Shown piece after piece: positions 43,517 to 56,558 of a stretch of DNA of 64,000 nt. This DNA is from Deuterostichococcus epilithicus (taxonomy: Eukaryota; Chlorophyta; Trebouxiophyceae; Prasiolales; Stichococcaceae), in the NCBI GenBank assembly GCA_033439295.1, contig JAVTLE010000011.1, positions 620,082 to 684,081 on the forward strand. The letters are read 5' to 3'. The first letter of the stretch is position 1; every line of letters starts with the position of its first letter. A program made the position numbers and the translations under genes. Under the pieces are notes generated by a model. The model searched no databases and was not told the origin of the DNA. It saw only the letters and a list, made by a program, of their open reading frames with translations.

Positions 43517-46500
43517 TCATGCGCCACCGGCGATGCGCAGCCAGATGTACAGCTGGCCGCCGGGCGTGATGAGGCACCGATGGGCGGTCGTGTCCGCATG
43601 CACTCGCCACGGCAGCACGATCGTGACGGTGCGGGACTTGCCCGCCGCCGCCGCCGGCAGCTCCGCTGCGGGCATGCCGGCCAAGCCGCCGCCGCCGCCG
43701 CCGCCGCCGCCGGCAACTTCTGCTGCTGGACCAGCCGCGCCAGCCGCTGCGACCACTGCATTGCAGCTCAGCCTGGTCTCTAGCTCCGGGCAGCAACGAC
43801 GCAGCGGCTGCTGCATGACCGGCGATGGTCCGCCTGCGGCCGGCACCGCAGCGGCGTCGCGGGAGCCGGCGGCTATGGCGGCGCCAAGTTCCAGCGTGGG
43901 AGGAATGATCTTGGTTGCGCGGGCAGCGTTCAGAATGCCCATCATCCGCGCGCCGCTGCTGGTTTCGGGCTGGTGCGTGTGCTCAGCGGCATGGTCGGCC
44001 GCGGCGCGTCCGGGCTCCTGGACCGCATCGGAGGTGGCCGATACCCGCAGGCCGCTGCTGCCGACGCTGCCACCGCTGCCGGCACCGCCACTGCCGCCGC
44101 CGTGCAGCCCAGGCGGGTCGAGGGCAGCCGGCGAGCACCCAGGAGCGGGCGAGGCCTGGGTGGTGCCACCGAAAAAGAAGGCCGAGCTGCCGTTCAAGCT
44201 GCGTCGCAGGCTGTGAGGCCGCTGCGGGGCCCCCGCAGGCTGCAGTGGCAGCGGCGACGGCTCGCGGCGCGGTGCCGGGGTGAGGAAGGCAGCCGCCGGC
44301 GCCTGCGAGGGTGCATGCAGGGCGCAAGCTTGCTCAGCAGGCCATGCCGCACTTCGTCATACAAGAATGAGCACACATGCACATGGGCATGCCAAAGTTC
44401 GCACACAGGCGGTAAGAGCTTGCAATGGTGATGCAAGCCTCGTCAGGGAAGCGGTGACAGGTTGGTCGAGTGAGCAGCCCTGACGGGCAGCTGTTTGTGT
44501 AGTGCCATGCAGGTGGCCTCCTTGGTCACCGTCCGCAACATGCAGCGCAGACAGGGCAACACTGGTCGTGCTGACGCACCTGCTCGGTGATGCTGACGTG
44601 GTGCGGCCCGGCCTTGACATCGACGCTGCTCAGGCTGAAGCTGGGCGACAGCCAGGCGTACACCTCTGCAGCGTGCACCGCCCCTTCCGCATCCATTGTG
44701 CCAAAAACCTGGTGGTCAGAACAGATCCATTCGTAAGCCCTCGTATTAGACCCTCGTCCACCCAGGCGCAAGCATCTTGGCGGCATGCACCCGCCCCTCG
44801 GCGTCCAGTGCTCCAAGCACCGTGCCGGAACGGGACAGGCATCTGCCTGTCAGTATGTTAACAGGTGGTTTTCCGCTTGCGACCCAGAGGTGGAAACCTC
44901 TGATAAAACATGCACCTGGGAAGCGCCCTGGGAAGGCAGCAAAGATGGCATCAGCAGGCACCTGCCAGCAAGAGGGGTTGCTGCAACGAATGCAGCTGCA
45001 TTGTCAAAAGGTCGCATGTGGGACGTGCTACATCGGGTGTCGTGCCTTGCAGCTGGCACCTTCCAGCCACTTGGCAGGAGGGGGCAGGTGGTGCAAAGCT
45101 GCGTGCAGCACCTGGTAACCAGGTCCGTCGGCAATTGGGATGCGGGACAGGGCGCCCTGCGGCGGCTCTTCCGGCGCCAGCTGTGATGGTCGCGGCCGCC
45201 GGCCTGAGCACAAGACAGCGTGCTAGCACATGGCTACAGTGTGTGCGCTCACAGTCTGTCTGCGACGCCTTTTGCAGGATGCTTTCGCACTTGGAGGAGG
45301 AGCCGCGTGTGCAGCACGCACCGTGCATAATGCCCCAATAATGCATGTCTCAATGCAGGTCGAGGACTCGTCATCATGGCGAGAAGCTCGACTGAGGAGG
45401 CGCACCTCTGGAGCGGGGGCGCTTGCACGAGGCCACGGGCAGGTCACCGCCCAGCAGCGTGGGTCGCTGCCTTGGCGCCCGCTGCTGCGGCATGGCCGTG
45501 TCCGCCTGCTGTGGCGCTGCCGTCACTGGTGGCGGGCTCGACGTGCGGCAGGGCACCAGCGGGCTGCCGATGATGGCGGCATCTGCCAGGTTGTGCAAGC
45601 CGATCTGCAGGCAAGGAATCACGGGGATTGAGTGTGACTATTCGCTGGGCAGCGCACGCCCAGCGCTGAGCCATGCAGGCAAATGGCACTTTGCTACAAC
45701 CTGCTGCCAATCCGGACAGCATACGCCAATTGGTGCAAGCAAGGCCTAGCCCGCCAAACCGACTGAAATCTGCTCTGAAAGCAGCAACCAAGATGTGACT
45801 CTGTACTGGGCTCATCAACTGAGCTGCGGCAGTTTCAGCTGCTGTGTGTGCGTGATGCTGATCGGGTGCTCACCATGGACCGCAGAACGCGGCGGCTCGT
45901 TGTGTTGCTATCGTCGGCCTTGTCGCGGGTCCCGTCCCCAGAGGCGCTCTGCAGCCATTCAAACATCAGGGTCCCTCGCTGTGCACCCATTCGTAAGTCC
46001 TAGTGTTGAGCTCTCAAAGCGACGGATGCCAGCAGCGCCCTCTTCTTTGCAGACTGTTGGTGCTGATCGTCAGGGCACGACAAGCAGGGTTCTGCCGTAT
46101 TTGCGGGTGACGATCTATCATCGCTGTCATAGTTTTGCTCTCTTGAGAGCAGACGCGCCCGCTGGGGCTGAGCAGGGCCAGGCTCCGCGTCTGCAGCCTG
46201 CTCCGCGAATGCCTGGCCAGGCATGGTGCCTGGCATCTCCGCCGCTGTGCTGCCCTGCCAGGGGCATCTCGGACTCGACCACCGCACAAAAGAGCTGCTC
46301 TGCAAGCTACTCCTGCGCAGGCCACCTCAGGACCCATGCAATTGATCAGGTTGTTCCAGCCTGTCGACTGCTGCATGGCCAATGCAATCATTCCGGAACG
46401 TTGCCGACGTGGCAAAGAACATTGGGATGCATATGCTCAGACCTTGGCCAGCGCGCCGGCGCCGCTGCCGCCCTTGCGACGGCCGGTGCTGGCGCGGCAG

Positions 46501-48202
46501 GCGTCGCACTGCTTGTAGCCTTCCGTGAAGGCCGTCGCCGGCTTGCTGCTGCGGCAGCGCTTGCAGTGCTGTTCCGCCTGCTCGGCCGCCTCCAGCGCCT
46601 CCTGTGAAGCACATCGGATCACATGTGAGCCCCGTTCCGACTCATCTGGAGCCTTTGTTCGCACAAAGCCGTGATGTCAGCTGTTGCCATATTGCAGCAG
46701 CCTTGCGACCCTTGGACGCAATTCTGCTGTGTGGAAAGGCAGCGTGTCAGCTCATGTCAGGCCTTGCGCTTGCATGCATGATCATAGGCATGTTTGCATC
46801 TGCCGCCGTTGCATTGAAGTCGACGGCTTGCGATGTGGACCACGGATGCACCTCGTCAGGTGTCTGAGCCTGAGCAGCGCGCGAGCGCTGGCTGTCGTCT
46901 GGCTGCTGTGAGCCCTGCCCACTGGCCGCCGCGGCCTGCAGCGGCTTCATTGACTGGGCATGATGAGTGCTGAGGGACGAAGAGATAGTCCTCAAGCAAC
47001 CACATCACGGCTGCGCCAGGCCTCCGACTGTACAACATACAACACTGATGCATGCAAACCTGGTAGCATGTGGTCACTGGCACTGCTGGCAAAGGCAGGC
47101 ACAAACGAGACGGTCAACAGCGCGGTTGCCAGCGATGCCCATCAGGTAGTATGCAAGAGAGCCGCACCAAACCCACGTCCGCACCTCCTGCAGGCTGTGA
47201 CACGCGCCACTGGCGGGCTCCAATGGCGCTGCAGTGCTGGCCGCCCGGTCGCCGCGTGGCTCGCTCGTAGGTGCAGAGGAGTATTGGCCGCCGCGCGGCT
47301 GCTTGCTGCTACCAGACATCTTCGGGTCCTGCTTGTCCAATGTCACCTGCAGGACGTAAGCAATCGCATGATTTGGATGATGAACTGCTGAGGCTGAAGC
47401 AAAATGCTTTTTTCCAAAGTGAGCCGTCTCACTGCAGAGCACTTCCATGCAGACCCCTGTTTCCATCTCATACTGCTGGAAGGGTGCCGAAACTGTTTCG
47501 TTTGGAAGAGATGCCGCCTGTGAATGCAGGTGTGCTCACGTTTCGACTGGGCGTGGCAGCGGCGGTGACAGCAGACGGAGTCAGGCACCAGGTCTCGCGC
47601 CGCAGGTCCAGGCGCTCGAATGTGCCGTCTTCATACTGGATCGTGTGCAGGCGCTGCAGGAGGAGAGGAAACCTCAGCGTCAGCGAGGTGGCAAAATCAT
47701 ATCGGATGCCCCGCCACTGAGGGGCAGCCTATCTGCTGCTCAATCGGAGGCGTGTTGCAAGCCTGGCTGCTGGCTGCCGCGACGCTGGTTTGAAAACGAA
47801 TTTCCTGTGCAGTTGCTAGGCTCCATTCGGACACAAAAGGACCAAGTATTCGGCAATAACACGCTGTCCATTGCCTAGCCAGGCCGGCAGGCCAGCTTTA
47901 GCTGGCGGAAGTCTGTCCAGCAACAGGTGGGGTGACGCAACACAGAGTAGGTGCTGGAGCCTGCACTTGCGTGCGATTGCAGAAGGGGAATAAGCTCTGA
48001 CCTTGCGGGCCGCCCAGTCCGCCACCTCGCCGCAGCAGAAGCCTGGAGATGCCTGGCCGGCCTTCCGCAGGACAGTCACCCTCCGGCCCTGAAGCTCGCC
48101 GCCTCGCAGCGCGGCTCCCGAAACACAGCCGCCCAAAAGAGCTGCGGGGTAGTCTGAAGGTGCACAGCCGGCCTTGCGCTTGCGACCAGACCCGCTGCCC
48201 AT
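43517..48202 (-). CDS. Tudor-like and zinc-ribbon putative nuclear protein
   Basis: Start ATG 48200-48202 (MGSGSGRKRKAGCAPSDYPA) with a basic, possibly nuclear-localising N-terminus. GRRVTVLRKAG and EVADWAARKVR (about 48110-48000) join to LHTIQYEDGTFERLDLRRET (about 47660-47600), a DG-x-E-x-LDL pattern seen in plant Tudor/PWWP-type chromatin proteins. A disordered segment follows (SGSSKQPRGGQYSSAPTSEP, about 47330). Next is a zinc-ribbon-like cysteine pattern HCKRCRSSKPATAFTEGYK then QCDACRAS (about 46560-46470). Further exons encode AEPGPAQPQRARLLSREQNY (about 46190), a low-complexity segment (about 45600-45380), GALSRIPIADGPGYQVLH (about 45150), FGTMDAEGAVHAAEVYAWLS (about 44700) and a last exon from about 44203 with a polyglycine run, ending YIWLRIAGGA at TGA 43517-43519. 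The order is inferred from successive open blocks. Molecular role is unknown; a chromatin or RNA role is only a guess. Confidence 0.55.
44757..44812 (-). pseudogene. shadow copy of a Tudor/zinc gene exon
   Basis: On the minus strand LDAEGRVHAAKMLAPGW (about 44808-44757) precedes the real-looking MDAEGAVHAAEVYAWL (about 44700-44650) by roughly 110 bases. The DNA match spans about 50 bases. This repeats the shadow-exon pattern of the mutase and UFL1 genes. Confidence 0.7.
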
Positions 48203-48457
48203 TCTGCTTGCCTTCGGGCTTTGCGGAGCCCACACTGACGAGGCTGCTGCGACCGTGGTTTATTCGACAGGCGGTATCTCTCACAATCGCGATTGATGAG
48301 GCGCTGTAGTTGCGCTGCCCGTCAGCAACGCGATGCAGCTTTGCGTTCGGCAGCTCTGCTGCAGTTTTGTAGAACCTTTGAACTCGACAGGGTTCATGGG
48401 TGATTACGTGGGGAAGCATCTGCAGGACTAGAGGCGGATGCCGTCGCTGATTTGCCT

Positions 48458-50504
48458 TCACCCGATCATCTCATCCTGCAAACGCGACTTCTCGGCATCC
48501 AATCGAGGTTCATCTGCCGCAGCTGCCAGTTGTTCTGTTCTGTGAAACGCTGTCACAGCCGCCAGCATGCCAATCGCCGCGGTCTCCACCCGCAGCCGCA
48601 GCGGCCCCAGGCCGACAGGAACAGCACCTGCCGCCACCAAGCTGTCCACTTCCGCGGGTGTGAAGTCGCCCTCGGGCCCCACTATCAGCAGCGCCAGATC
48701 GCCGTCCCTGGGGCATGAGGAAGGTGATAAGCGTCATCACTCGCAGCGGATGAAAGTCCATGGAAGAATGGCAGCGATGCCCCCGGTATGCACCTGCAGT
48801 CACCCACCTGATTTGGGACAGCGCAGCCACCGCCGCAAGGTCAGCAAGCAGCTCCGGGGCGCCGGCGACAGCGACCAGCGCAAGACGGGCGGCGCTCACT
48901 TGGCCCAAAAAGTCCGCCAGTGACGTCTGCGGCTGCAGCTGCAGGTTGTGCGCCCTGTACGCAAAGGTGCGTCTCAAGACCAGTGCCTACACGCCACAAA
49001 CACTTATCTAAACGGCTGCTTTAATTTCAAGACAGAATTTCATTGGTTTAAGCATCACAGTGCTCGCAAGGCGGCTCACCGGAGCGACTGCTTGGTGGCA
49101 GCGATGGCCACCCGCTCCCAGCGCGCCTGCCGTCCGTGCGGAGAGTCCTCCTTGTTCTTCGATGGCCTCGCGTCCATTTTCCAGCCGGCTGCAGACATGC
49201 ACATCGACATGCCAACTCACATCGTGCACACCAACCACAGTCGGCGCTCCTCAAGCTTGGCTCTCAACCCGTCCATGTGCAGATGCACAGATGCACTTGC
49301 AGATGCGGCCCACACGCTGCGCCCCCCTTGACAGCTGATCAGGAGCTGCTCGAGCTGCTGCATGGGATGCAGCCTTGCATGCACCAGGCACCTTGACGTC
49401 ATCATGAGAGGCCTGCCATCCGAAGAGCCACATCAAATTCAGCGCTGCTGACCCTAGAGTCGGACCTCCTGCACCATTGCGTGCTGATCGTGCACCAGTC
49501 GTTACGCATCTTAATACTGTGAGAGCTCCTACAGAAGCCTGACCTCCAGCGCCATGGACGCGATCCGAGACCAGCGGCCGCATCGAGTGCGCCCCGAGTT
49601 CAGTGGCCTTTTCCACCAGCCAGTCCGCACGGCCGCCCTTCAGCATGCCAAAGCCCGCCGCAAGTTCCCACCTCGGCCCTTGCCATGCCTCCTGCACTGG
49701 CGGGGCACTGGCGGAGTCGGAACTGGTGCTGGGCCCAGTGCAGCGTGGTACATGACCCTCTGTGCTGAGTGCTGTTTGCGTTGGCGACCATTGCTTGAGC
49801 TGCGCAACCCAGTGCCCTGTGTCTGTTTTACAAGTGAGTCCTAGCACGTCCTGCTGCTTGAACACACAACCGCACAGATTTGGCACAGCGCACAGCGCGA
49901 AGCGCACTGCATCAGGCACGCTATGCGTCACCTGTCGCACGGCGGCAGCAGCCTCGACGGTCACCGCCTTCTTGCCGAGTGCCGCGACGCGCGCCGGCAG
50001 CAGGCCGCCGCGGCCATCGCACAGCTCTAGCTCGTCGCCCTCCGTCAGGCGCAGCGCCTTGGCGACGTGCTTGCTTTCCTCCGGGTCAAGGTCTATCAGC
50101 TGACCGGGGGCCTCCGGCAGCGGCGACTGCACGTAGAACCGGGGCGGCCGGGCCGCAGCCTCCGCCTGCATGGACAAGCCAGCGTTGACACACGCGAATA
50201 CCTTCACACTGTGCAGTTTTTGCACGAGCACCTGGGTGCAGTTGTTATTTGCAACGTGCTGGCAGGCAAATACACATGCATACATGAAGACACATGACAA
50301 CCGCCGCAGCTGAGCCGCGCGAGGTGAGTGGATGCAGCAACAACCCGCCTGAGCGTTGGAAATCGACGCCTTTACAGTGCTGCAATACCGAGTCGTGCGA
50401 TCAGATGCTATTTGGCGTCTCAGGAGGCGCAGGCTCGGCGACGGAGCAGATAGAAAAATATTGGCGCGGCCCAAAGAGCGCAGCAACGTCCGCGGCGTGA
50501 TCAT
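48458..50504 (-). CDS. rsmE: RsmE-type 16S rRNA (uracil-N3) methyltransferase, organelle-targeted
   Basis: RsmE methylates N3 of U1498 in bacterial-type 16S rRNA using S-adenosylmethionine. Start ATG 50502-50504 opens an Arg/Ser/Leu-rich, acid-free N-terminus (MITPRTLLRSLGRANIFLS), a typical plastid or mitochondrial transit peptide. After an intron come RPPRFYVQSPLPEAPGQLID and ESKHVAKALRLTEGDELELC (about 50150-50010: the N-terminal PUA-like domain), MLKGGRADWLVEKATELGAH with RPLVSDR (about 49650-49560: SPOUT core), the RWERVAIAATKQS-type segment (about 49120-49080), and MGPEGDFTPAEVDSLVAAGA with LGPLRLRVETAAIGMLAAV (48680-48540: the SAM-binding knot, GPEGDF being diagnostic). Stop at 48458-48460. 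It most likely modifies the plastid or mitochondrial small-subunit rRNA. Confidence 0.9.
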
Positions 50505-50804
50505 ACAGATGTTTTTAGAAGATCATGACTGTCTGGTCCGTGTCGAACTCAAGTTGCGCCTCTGCAGCAGCTGAGAACGACTGGATGCAGCATCATGGGT
50601 GTAGGAAGCACTACTTGCCACATCAGCAAGGGCGGTAGAAAGGCGCAATTCTGCACAGCGCTGTCCATTGTCCCGCTGCGCCGCTCGGCCGCTCCTCGCT
50701 TCGAAATTCAACAAGCTGAGTTGCAACCAATCACTGGGTCATCAGCAGTGAGCTCATCCTGATTCGAGCCTGTGAGCCGTCTGAAACCCATACTGCAAGC
50801 TGCC
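50505..50804. other. divergent promoter region between the RsmE and plastid-protein genes
   Basis: Exactly 300 bases between two opposed start codons. It must hold both promoters, and both products are predicted to enter an organelle, so co-expression is plausible. No specific motif is claimed. Confidence 0.5.
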
Positions 50805-51764
50805 ATGGCGTGCAGCCTGGCGTCGTGCACGCTGCCAGGCGCGGCGTGCAGCACCTCGGAGCGTATCACATCCGGTTGCAGAGCCTCTTGCGGCCCTGCA
50901 GCCGCTCTGCAGCCTCTCAGACAGCAGCAGCCTGGCAGGTGGCGTGTCTCGGCCGCCGCCTCGACGCTGACGGCAGTGGCGCGGACACGCAGCCTGCAGC
51001 AGCAGCCAGCGCGGCGACGAACCTCCCTGAGATCCCGGCTACTGCTGGGCGTCGTGGCGACCTTGCCAGACCCCACCATCCCAGAGACTGAGAAGGAGCG
51101 GTCGCCGCTCGACTATCCACAGGTGACTTGACGCTGTAGCAAGCACTCCGTCCAGCTAGCTTACCTCAGAGTGGTCAAATCAGTCAGTCAACAACATGAG
51201 CTAGCACGGCGATGGCATGCCTTCCGGTGATGCTCGACATCAGCGTGCGGGACCTCCAGTGCATCTGGTCTGTGTCTGCTCTATGTGCTCGACAGCTTGA
51301 ATCGGCATCCCCCAAACCACTCCAAAGATCACTTCAAACATCGTAGCTAAACAAGTCGTACAGATTGTGGCTGGGCAGGACGCGATGTCCGGCAGTCTGT
51401 TCCCAATCTAGTTGCAGCGCAAAGGTCAGTGCTGTGACTGGTGCTGTTTTCGATGCATGTCTACCCGGGACAGTCTCCACTTCATGAGGTAATCACCGGT
51501 GACATGCCTTCCTCCAACCTGTTCCTGATTAACACGCCATTGTGTCACACGCAGGAGTGGATCACGCCGCAGCCCAGCCGGCGGCCGGACATCTTCCCAG
51601 AGTTTGAGAAGCAGGCGACGCCAATGCCAAAGCCGATGCCGGGCGACCCGGAGCTGCCGGACGAGGACGAGGAGGATGAGAAGAAGAAAGATCCGGAGAA
51701 GGACCCAGACAAGGACCCCGACAAGGACCCCGAGAAGCCAGCGCCAGACACGCCGGACGAGTGA
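50805..51764 (+). CDS. small plastid-targeted protein with an acidic Lys/Asp/Pro tail
   Basis: Two exons, 50805-51122 and 51555-51764, join in phase 0 to give 175 residues. ATG 50805 has a strong context (gccATGgcg). Residues 1-75 or so are rich in Ala, Ser, Arg and Gln with few acids (MACSLASCTLPGAACSTSER), as in chloroplast transit peptides, followed by a hydrophobic RSRLLLGVVATLP. The mature part has SPLDYPQ-EWITPQPSRRPDI, then FPEFEKQATPMPKPMPGDPE, and a tail of repeated DPDKDPDKDPEK units ending DTPDE. This matches my recollection of a conserved but unnamed plant chloroplast protein type. No catalytic motif is visible. Confidence 0.75.
51685..51745 (+). repeat. 12-base gacaaggacccc repeat in the plastid-protein tail
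   Basis: The unit gacaaggacccc (DKDP) occurs in tandem with small changes (gagaaggacccagacaagga and onward), encoding the DPEKDPDKDPDKDPEK tail. Confidence 0.75.
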
Positions 51765-52290
51765 TATGGGGGAGCGCAGGGCGTGTTGAGCGGGCGGCGC
51801 GGCAGTGGATGCATGCAGCATCCGACACACTTGGCGCCGCAGTCGCATCCACATCATTTTTGGACCTGTCAGCAATCTGGTCGCGGTCTGCACATGCCAG
51901 CCATGGCGCACTGAATGTCGTGGTCATCCAATCGCCTGTGAAGCATCGCAGCTTCAATATTGCCTACTAGTGGGTTCCTTCACCTTCACCTATGGTAGAT
52001 GTGCATAGGGCTGTTTGGGAGGCCGCGTGCCTTGAATGTGGAAACGCCGAGTTTCGCATATGGTATACACCTAACTGACACACCTGCCACGAGACTGTGC
52101 TAATCAGCACACTCGCTAGTGCACTTGCGCAGGCATGAAACCTGTTGGCCCATGTCAAAACTCCTAGCTGAACGACTCAAAGCTTCAATATACAACTGGT
52201 CTCTCACTGGACAACACAGCTCGGATCTCAAAAATAAGAGCCGCAAGAGCAGCCTCCACAAACTTCCTGACGAGCAAGCTGCGGGAAAAT
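51765..52290. other. spacer between convergent genes
   Basis: 526 bases between the plastid-protein stop and the CS-protein stop. Presumed 3' UTRs. I see no other supported feature. Confidence 0.45.
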
Positions 52291-53585
52291 TCACAGAATG
52301 ACTCTGTCCCAGCTGACGGCCGCCAGAGCCTTGACTAGGGTCACCACGATCGTACGATCCTTTCCAGAGCCCTCTGCTGGCGATGACAACCAACCGTCAG
52401 TGTAAGTGGGCATGCAGAAAGGACAATGGACAGCTTTCCATGCTGCAGACCGTGCAGGCTGTGCCACACAAGCTCTCAGACATGTGAGAACAAAGTGGAG
52501 TTCAAATAACCCAAAGTGATTGTGCGTCGCTTACCAAACTGCCAGCTGCACTCCTCGGCATGCACTGGCCGATTTAGGCGGCCATCAATGATGCATTCGC
52601 CTTTCACGCTGCGCAAACACATGCGCACAAAGCATAACGTGAGCTGAAGTTCGGATATGGACGACAACAGCTGCTTTGAAAGCATAGAAGAGTGATGCAG
52701 AGACGATGCAACGGAAACCTGTGAGATGAGGTGGTTGCAACCAACCTGAGCGCCAGATATGTTGGCTCAAACTTGACGCGCACATCCTTGGCGCTCTCCA
52801 CATCGCTGGCGATTTCCAAGACAACGTCTGTCTCGTCCTCCGACCAGCACCACCGATCGTCCGACCCTGCGCGGCGTGCACAGCGTTCAGACAGCTCGCA
52901 GCGGAGAGTGCCTATCGCGAGGCGGCAGCTGTATCACTGCGAAGGGCCCACATTGTTGAGTCAGCAGCGTCGTTGCGCTGCGGTACCGAGGAGCTGCAGC
53001 GAGTGAAGCGTGCCCCTCTGCGCACTCTGCTGAAGTCTAGCAGCGTCGTTGCACTGCAGCACCGAGCAGCCTCATCGAAAGGAGTGTGCACCTCTGCGCA
53101 CTCTGGCGCTGGCGTGCAGCGTGCTGACGCCGCGCACCGCAGCGGGTTCCAGCTCCTGCTGCGCGGCTCCCGTGTCTGCGGCGCCACCTAGCTGCGCTGC
53201 CTTGGGGGGGCCGCGTGCAGGTGCGCCGGCAGCCGCCGCGCCGTCGGCCTCAGGTGGCGCGGCGGCGGTGCCGCTTGCGTCTGTGGCATGCGGTGGCGCC
53301 TGCCATCTGCTGTCTGCGCTGGTGTCCGCCTCATCATCTTGCTCTGCGGCCTGCGGCGACAAAGCTGTTTGTGCAAGCGACTTAGCGGGAACTCCTGCAC
53401 AGAGACCCTCCGCCAAGCGATGCAAACGGCATTTTTGCTGCACGCGCCGCACAGCGTTTGTATCACGTCTTGCTCACCTTCGTCTGCTGTCGGTGTCTCC
53501 GCAGATAGATGCCTGCGCCTACTGCTGTCACTCCGACGGCTGCTGCAAACAGAAGCCGCTTGTCCACGCCGTTCAGGCGCTCCAT
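52291..53585 (-). CDS. membrane-anchored CS-domain (p23/NudC-like) protein
   Basis: Exon 1 (53478-53585, ATG 53583-53585) encodes MERLNGVDKRLLFAAAVGVT then AVGAGIYLRRHRQQTK, one transmembrane helix followed by basic residues, so the rest probably faces the cytosol. Exon 2 (from about 53360 down to about 53093) is Ala/Pro/acidic linker (AAEQDDEADTSADSRWQAP). The exon starting near 52866 encodes DDRWCWSEDETDVVLEIAS and VESAKDVRVKFEPTYLALRL, the first strands of a CS fold. SVKGECIIDGRLNRPVHAEE with CSWQFG follows (about 52610-52535). The last exon encodes KDRTIVVTLVKALAAVSWDR and ends VIL and TGA at 52291-52293. CS domains bind HSP90-type chaperones or assist folding; a membrane-tethered co-chaperone is the natural reading, but the partner is unknown. 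Confidence 0.75.
52963..53107. repeat. 76-base tandem duplication over a splice donor of the CS gene
   Basis: Two copies, 52963-53038 and 53039-53107, both beginning agcagcgtcgttgc and ending near cctctgcgcactctg. On the minus strand the copy nearer the exon carries the donor (gcgcagag|gtgcac), while the other has gcgcagag|gggcac and so has lost the GT. It is the same kind of exon-junction duplication as elsewhere in this window. Confidence 0.85.
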
Positions 53586-54070
53586 CGCCTTGTGCGTTGA
53601 CCAAACAGTCCGGAACTTCCGAATCCGAATCGAGCAACTTTCGATGTGATGCAAAGGGTAGCGCAGAAGGGTTCTCTCCGCTTGTATGCGTGACGGTTGC
53701 CGCAAACTGCAAATGAAGTCGAGGCAAGCTTCTTCGCAGGCCAACACCTGCAGTGCACATGTCAGCGACCCCTCAACTCTGCCATTTTGCTGCTTTCTGC
53801 GTTGAGGCCACAATGCGCTGTGCTGGCAGTAATTCTACATTGTTTGTTTGAACATCAGCACGAGCGAGCAGTACCAGCGACTTTCTGCGCACGATTTACA
53901 GTTGCTAGAATCGAAATTTTCAGGTGCAGGCAGTGCGAACGCCAGCCAGGCTGCCACTGCCCCACCTAGACGTCAATAGAAGATCTTCTTTTTCCGTATC
54001 AAGATATCGGTGAGGGACGTTGCAGCCGTAAAACATACATTAGCGGCGCCCGGCCGGGGCGGCAGCGCGG
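53586..54070. other. divergent promoter region, CS-protein gene and RPB4
   Basis: 485 bases between opposed start codons. AT-richer towards the RPB4 side (around 53990-54040). No motif is claimed. Confidence 0.5.
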
Positions 54071-55179
54071 ATGGCCAGCCACCATGACACGCACTCAGAC
54101 GAAGAGGAGGAAGAGGAAGACGCCCGGGAACTGAAGCTGGGCAAAGGTCTCGGTCCGATGCTGCGCAGCATGCGTGCTCTGCCGTCCCAAGTCGTGTGCA
54201 TGTGCGCTTGCCGCTGCAACTCGAGCCGCTGCCGTGACTCAGCTTGGGGTGTGCAGGGCCTCACTGACTACCTCGTCCTCTGCAGTGTTTGACCAGGCGG
54301 AGGTGCTGACCAACTCGGAGGTAAATGTGCTGCTGAAGCAGTACGTGGACCTAAAGCGCTCTAAGGACGCCAACTTTCAGCTGAACCCGATGCTGAAGCT
54401 CGCAATGGAGTATGCGAACCGCTTCAGCACCACCAAAAACAGCGAGGTCGCCCAGTCCATCCGCAAGTGAGTCGTTCGCTCTGCGCTGCCGGCATTGCGC
54501 CCTGATTGCTGAGCAACAGCGCCTGCAATTGCTGAAGCCGGCTGCGCCTGGAGCCTGCTGTGGCTGTTGACATGCTGCACAGTGACTTCACCGCGCATCG
54601 GGCCCTGCACGGACAACTGTCTTGGCGGGCGCCAAGTCGGAACAGCGAGTCCCATGCTGCGCAGCCTGCTGGTGGATCGTCAGCTGAGCAACTTTGAAAT
54701 GGGTGCGGTCGCCAACCTGTGCCCGGAAAAGGCTGACGAGGTCAAGCACCTGGTGCCCAGCATCTTCACGTCAGTGAGGCTCCTTCAAGCACCTGTCAGC
54801 ACCTGTCGGAGAGTCAGTCAGGAAGAGCGAGGGAAACCTCATCAACGTGCATCCCCAGTGCTGTCCTGAGGCTGTGAGGTTCAGGTTGCCGAGGGCCAAT
54901 TGTGCATACGTTGTCTGTGCCGCCTGCCGTTCTGAAGTTTGGGCGAATTTGTCGAGCAAACGGGGGACCAACTGAGCCTGTTTCCCGTGCAGGAGCACAT
55001 GTCGGAGGACGACGTCCAGCAGATGCTCGACGTGCGCTCCGCTCCCTTCGCATTGTGGCCTATCCTGAAACACGCCGCTGCTGCCGTTCAGTCCATCCAT
55101 CTGCATTTGCATGGAACATGTGCTGACGTTGCCGTTCATGACAATGCAGGACATGGCCAACTTCAGGGCTCATGAATAA
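54071..55179 (+). CDS. RPB4: RNA polymerase II subunit RPB4
   Basis: RPB4 pairs with RPB7 as the stalk of RNA polymerase II and acts in initiation and mRNA handling. Five exons fit in phase: 54071-54146, 54286-54466, 54665-54773, 54993-55031 and 55150-55179, giving 144 residues, the usual size. The N-terminus is acidic (MASHHDTHSDEEEEEEDARE). The core has AEVLTNSEVNVLLKQY, LKLAMEYANRFSTTKNSEVA, LLVDRQLSNFEMGAVANLCP and EKADEVKHLVPSIF. The C-terminus is EHMSEDDVQQMLDDMANFRA then HE and TAA at 55177. The FE-x-G-x-x-x-NLCPE block and the terminal DDVQ-LDD helix are family hallmarks. Confidence 0.93.
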
Positions 55180-55523
55180 AAGGCACACCTGCCGGCAAAT
55201 CTTGCTCCATGTTTGCATATTTTTGGAACGACCAGCCCATTCGGAACTGGGCGCTAGTGCAGCACCCAGGAGTCGTTTCCTAGTTGATGGCACCGCAGGG
55301 ATCCGTTTGAAATTCGCAGCCCTCTGAAAGTATCCAACGAAATCCCATGACGCTATGCCTGACACTGCTGGAGCCACAAGACAAGATCATTGATCTGCCA
55401 AACTGCTGCCACTCGAATTGGTGCTGCTGCCTCCTGCTCTACCCATACTTGTACAGAGTTTGCTGGGTCCAGCACTCGGTACCAGCTTGCAGCCGCAACC
55501 GACTGCCAGGACGCTGTACTGCG
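55180..55523. other. spacer between convergent RPB4 and UBE2E genes
   Basis: 344 bases of presumed 3' UTR from both sides. No other feature is recognised. Confidence 0.45.
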
Positions 55524-56558
<1,035 letters not shown>

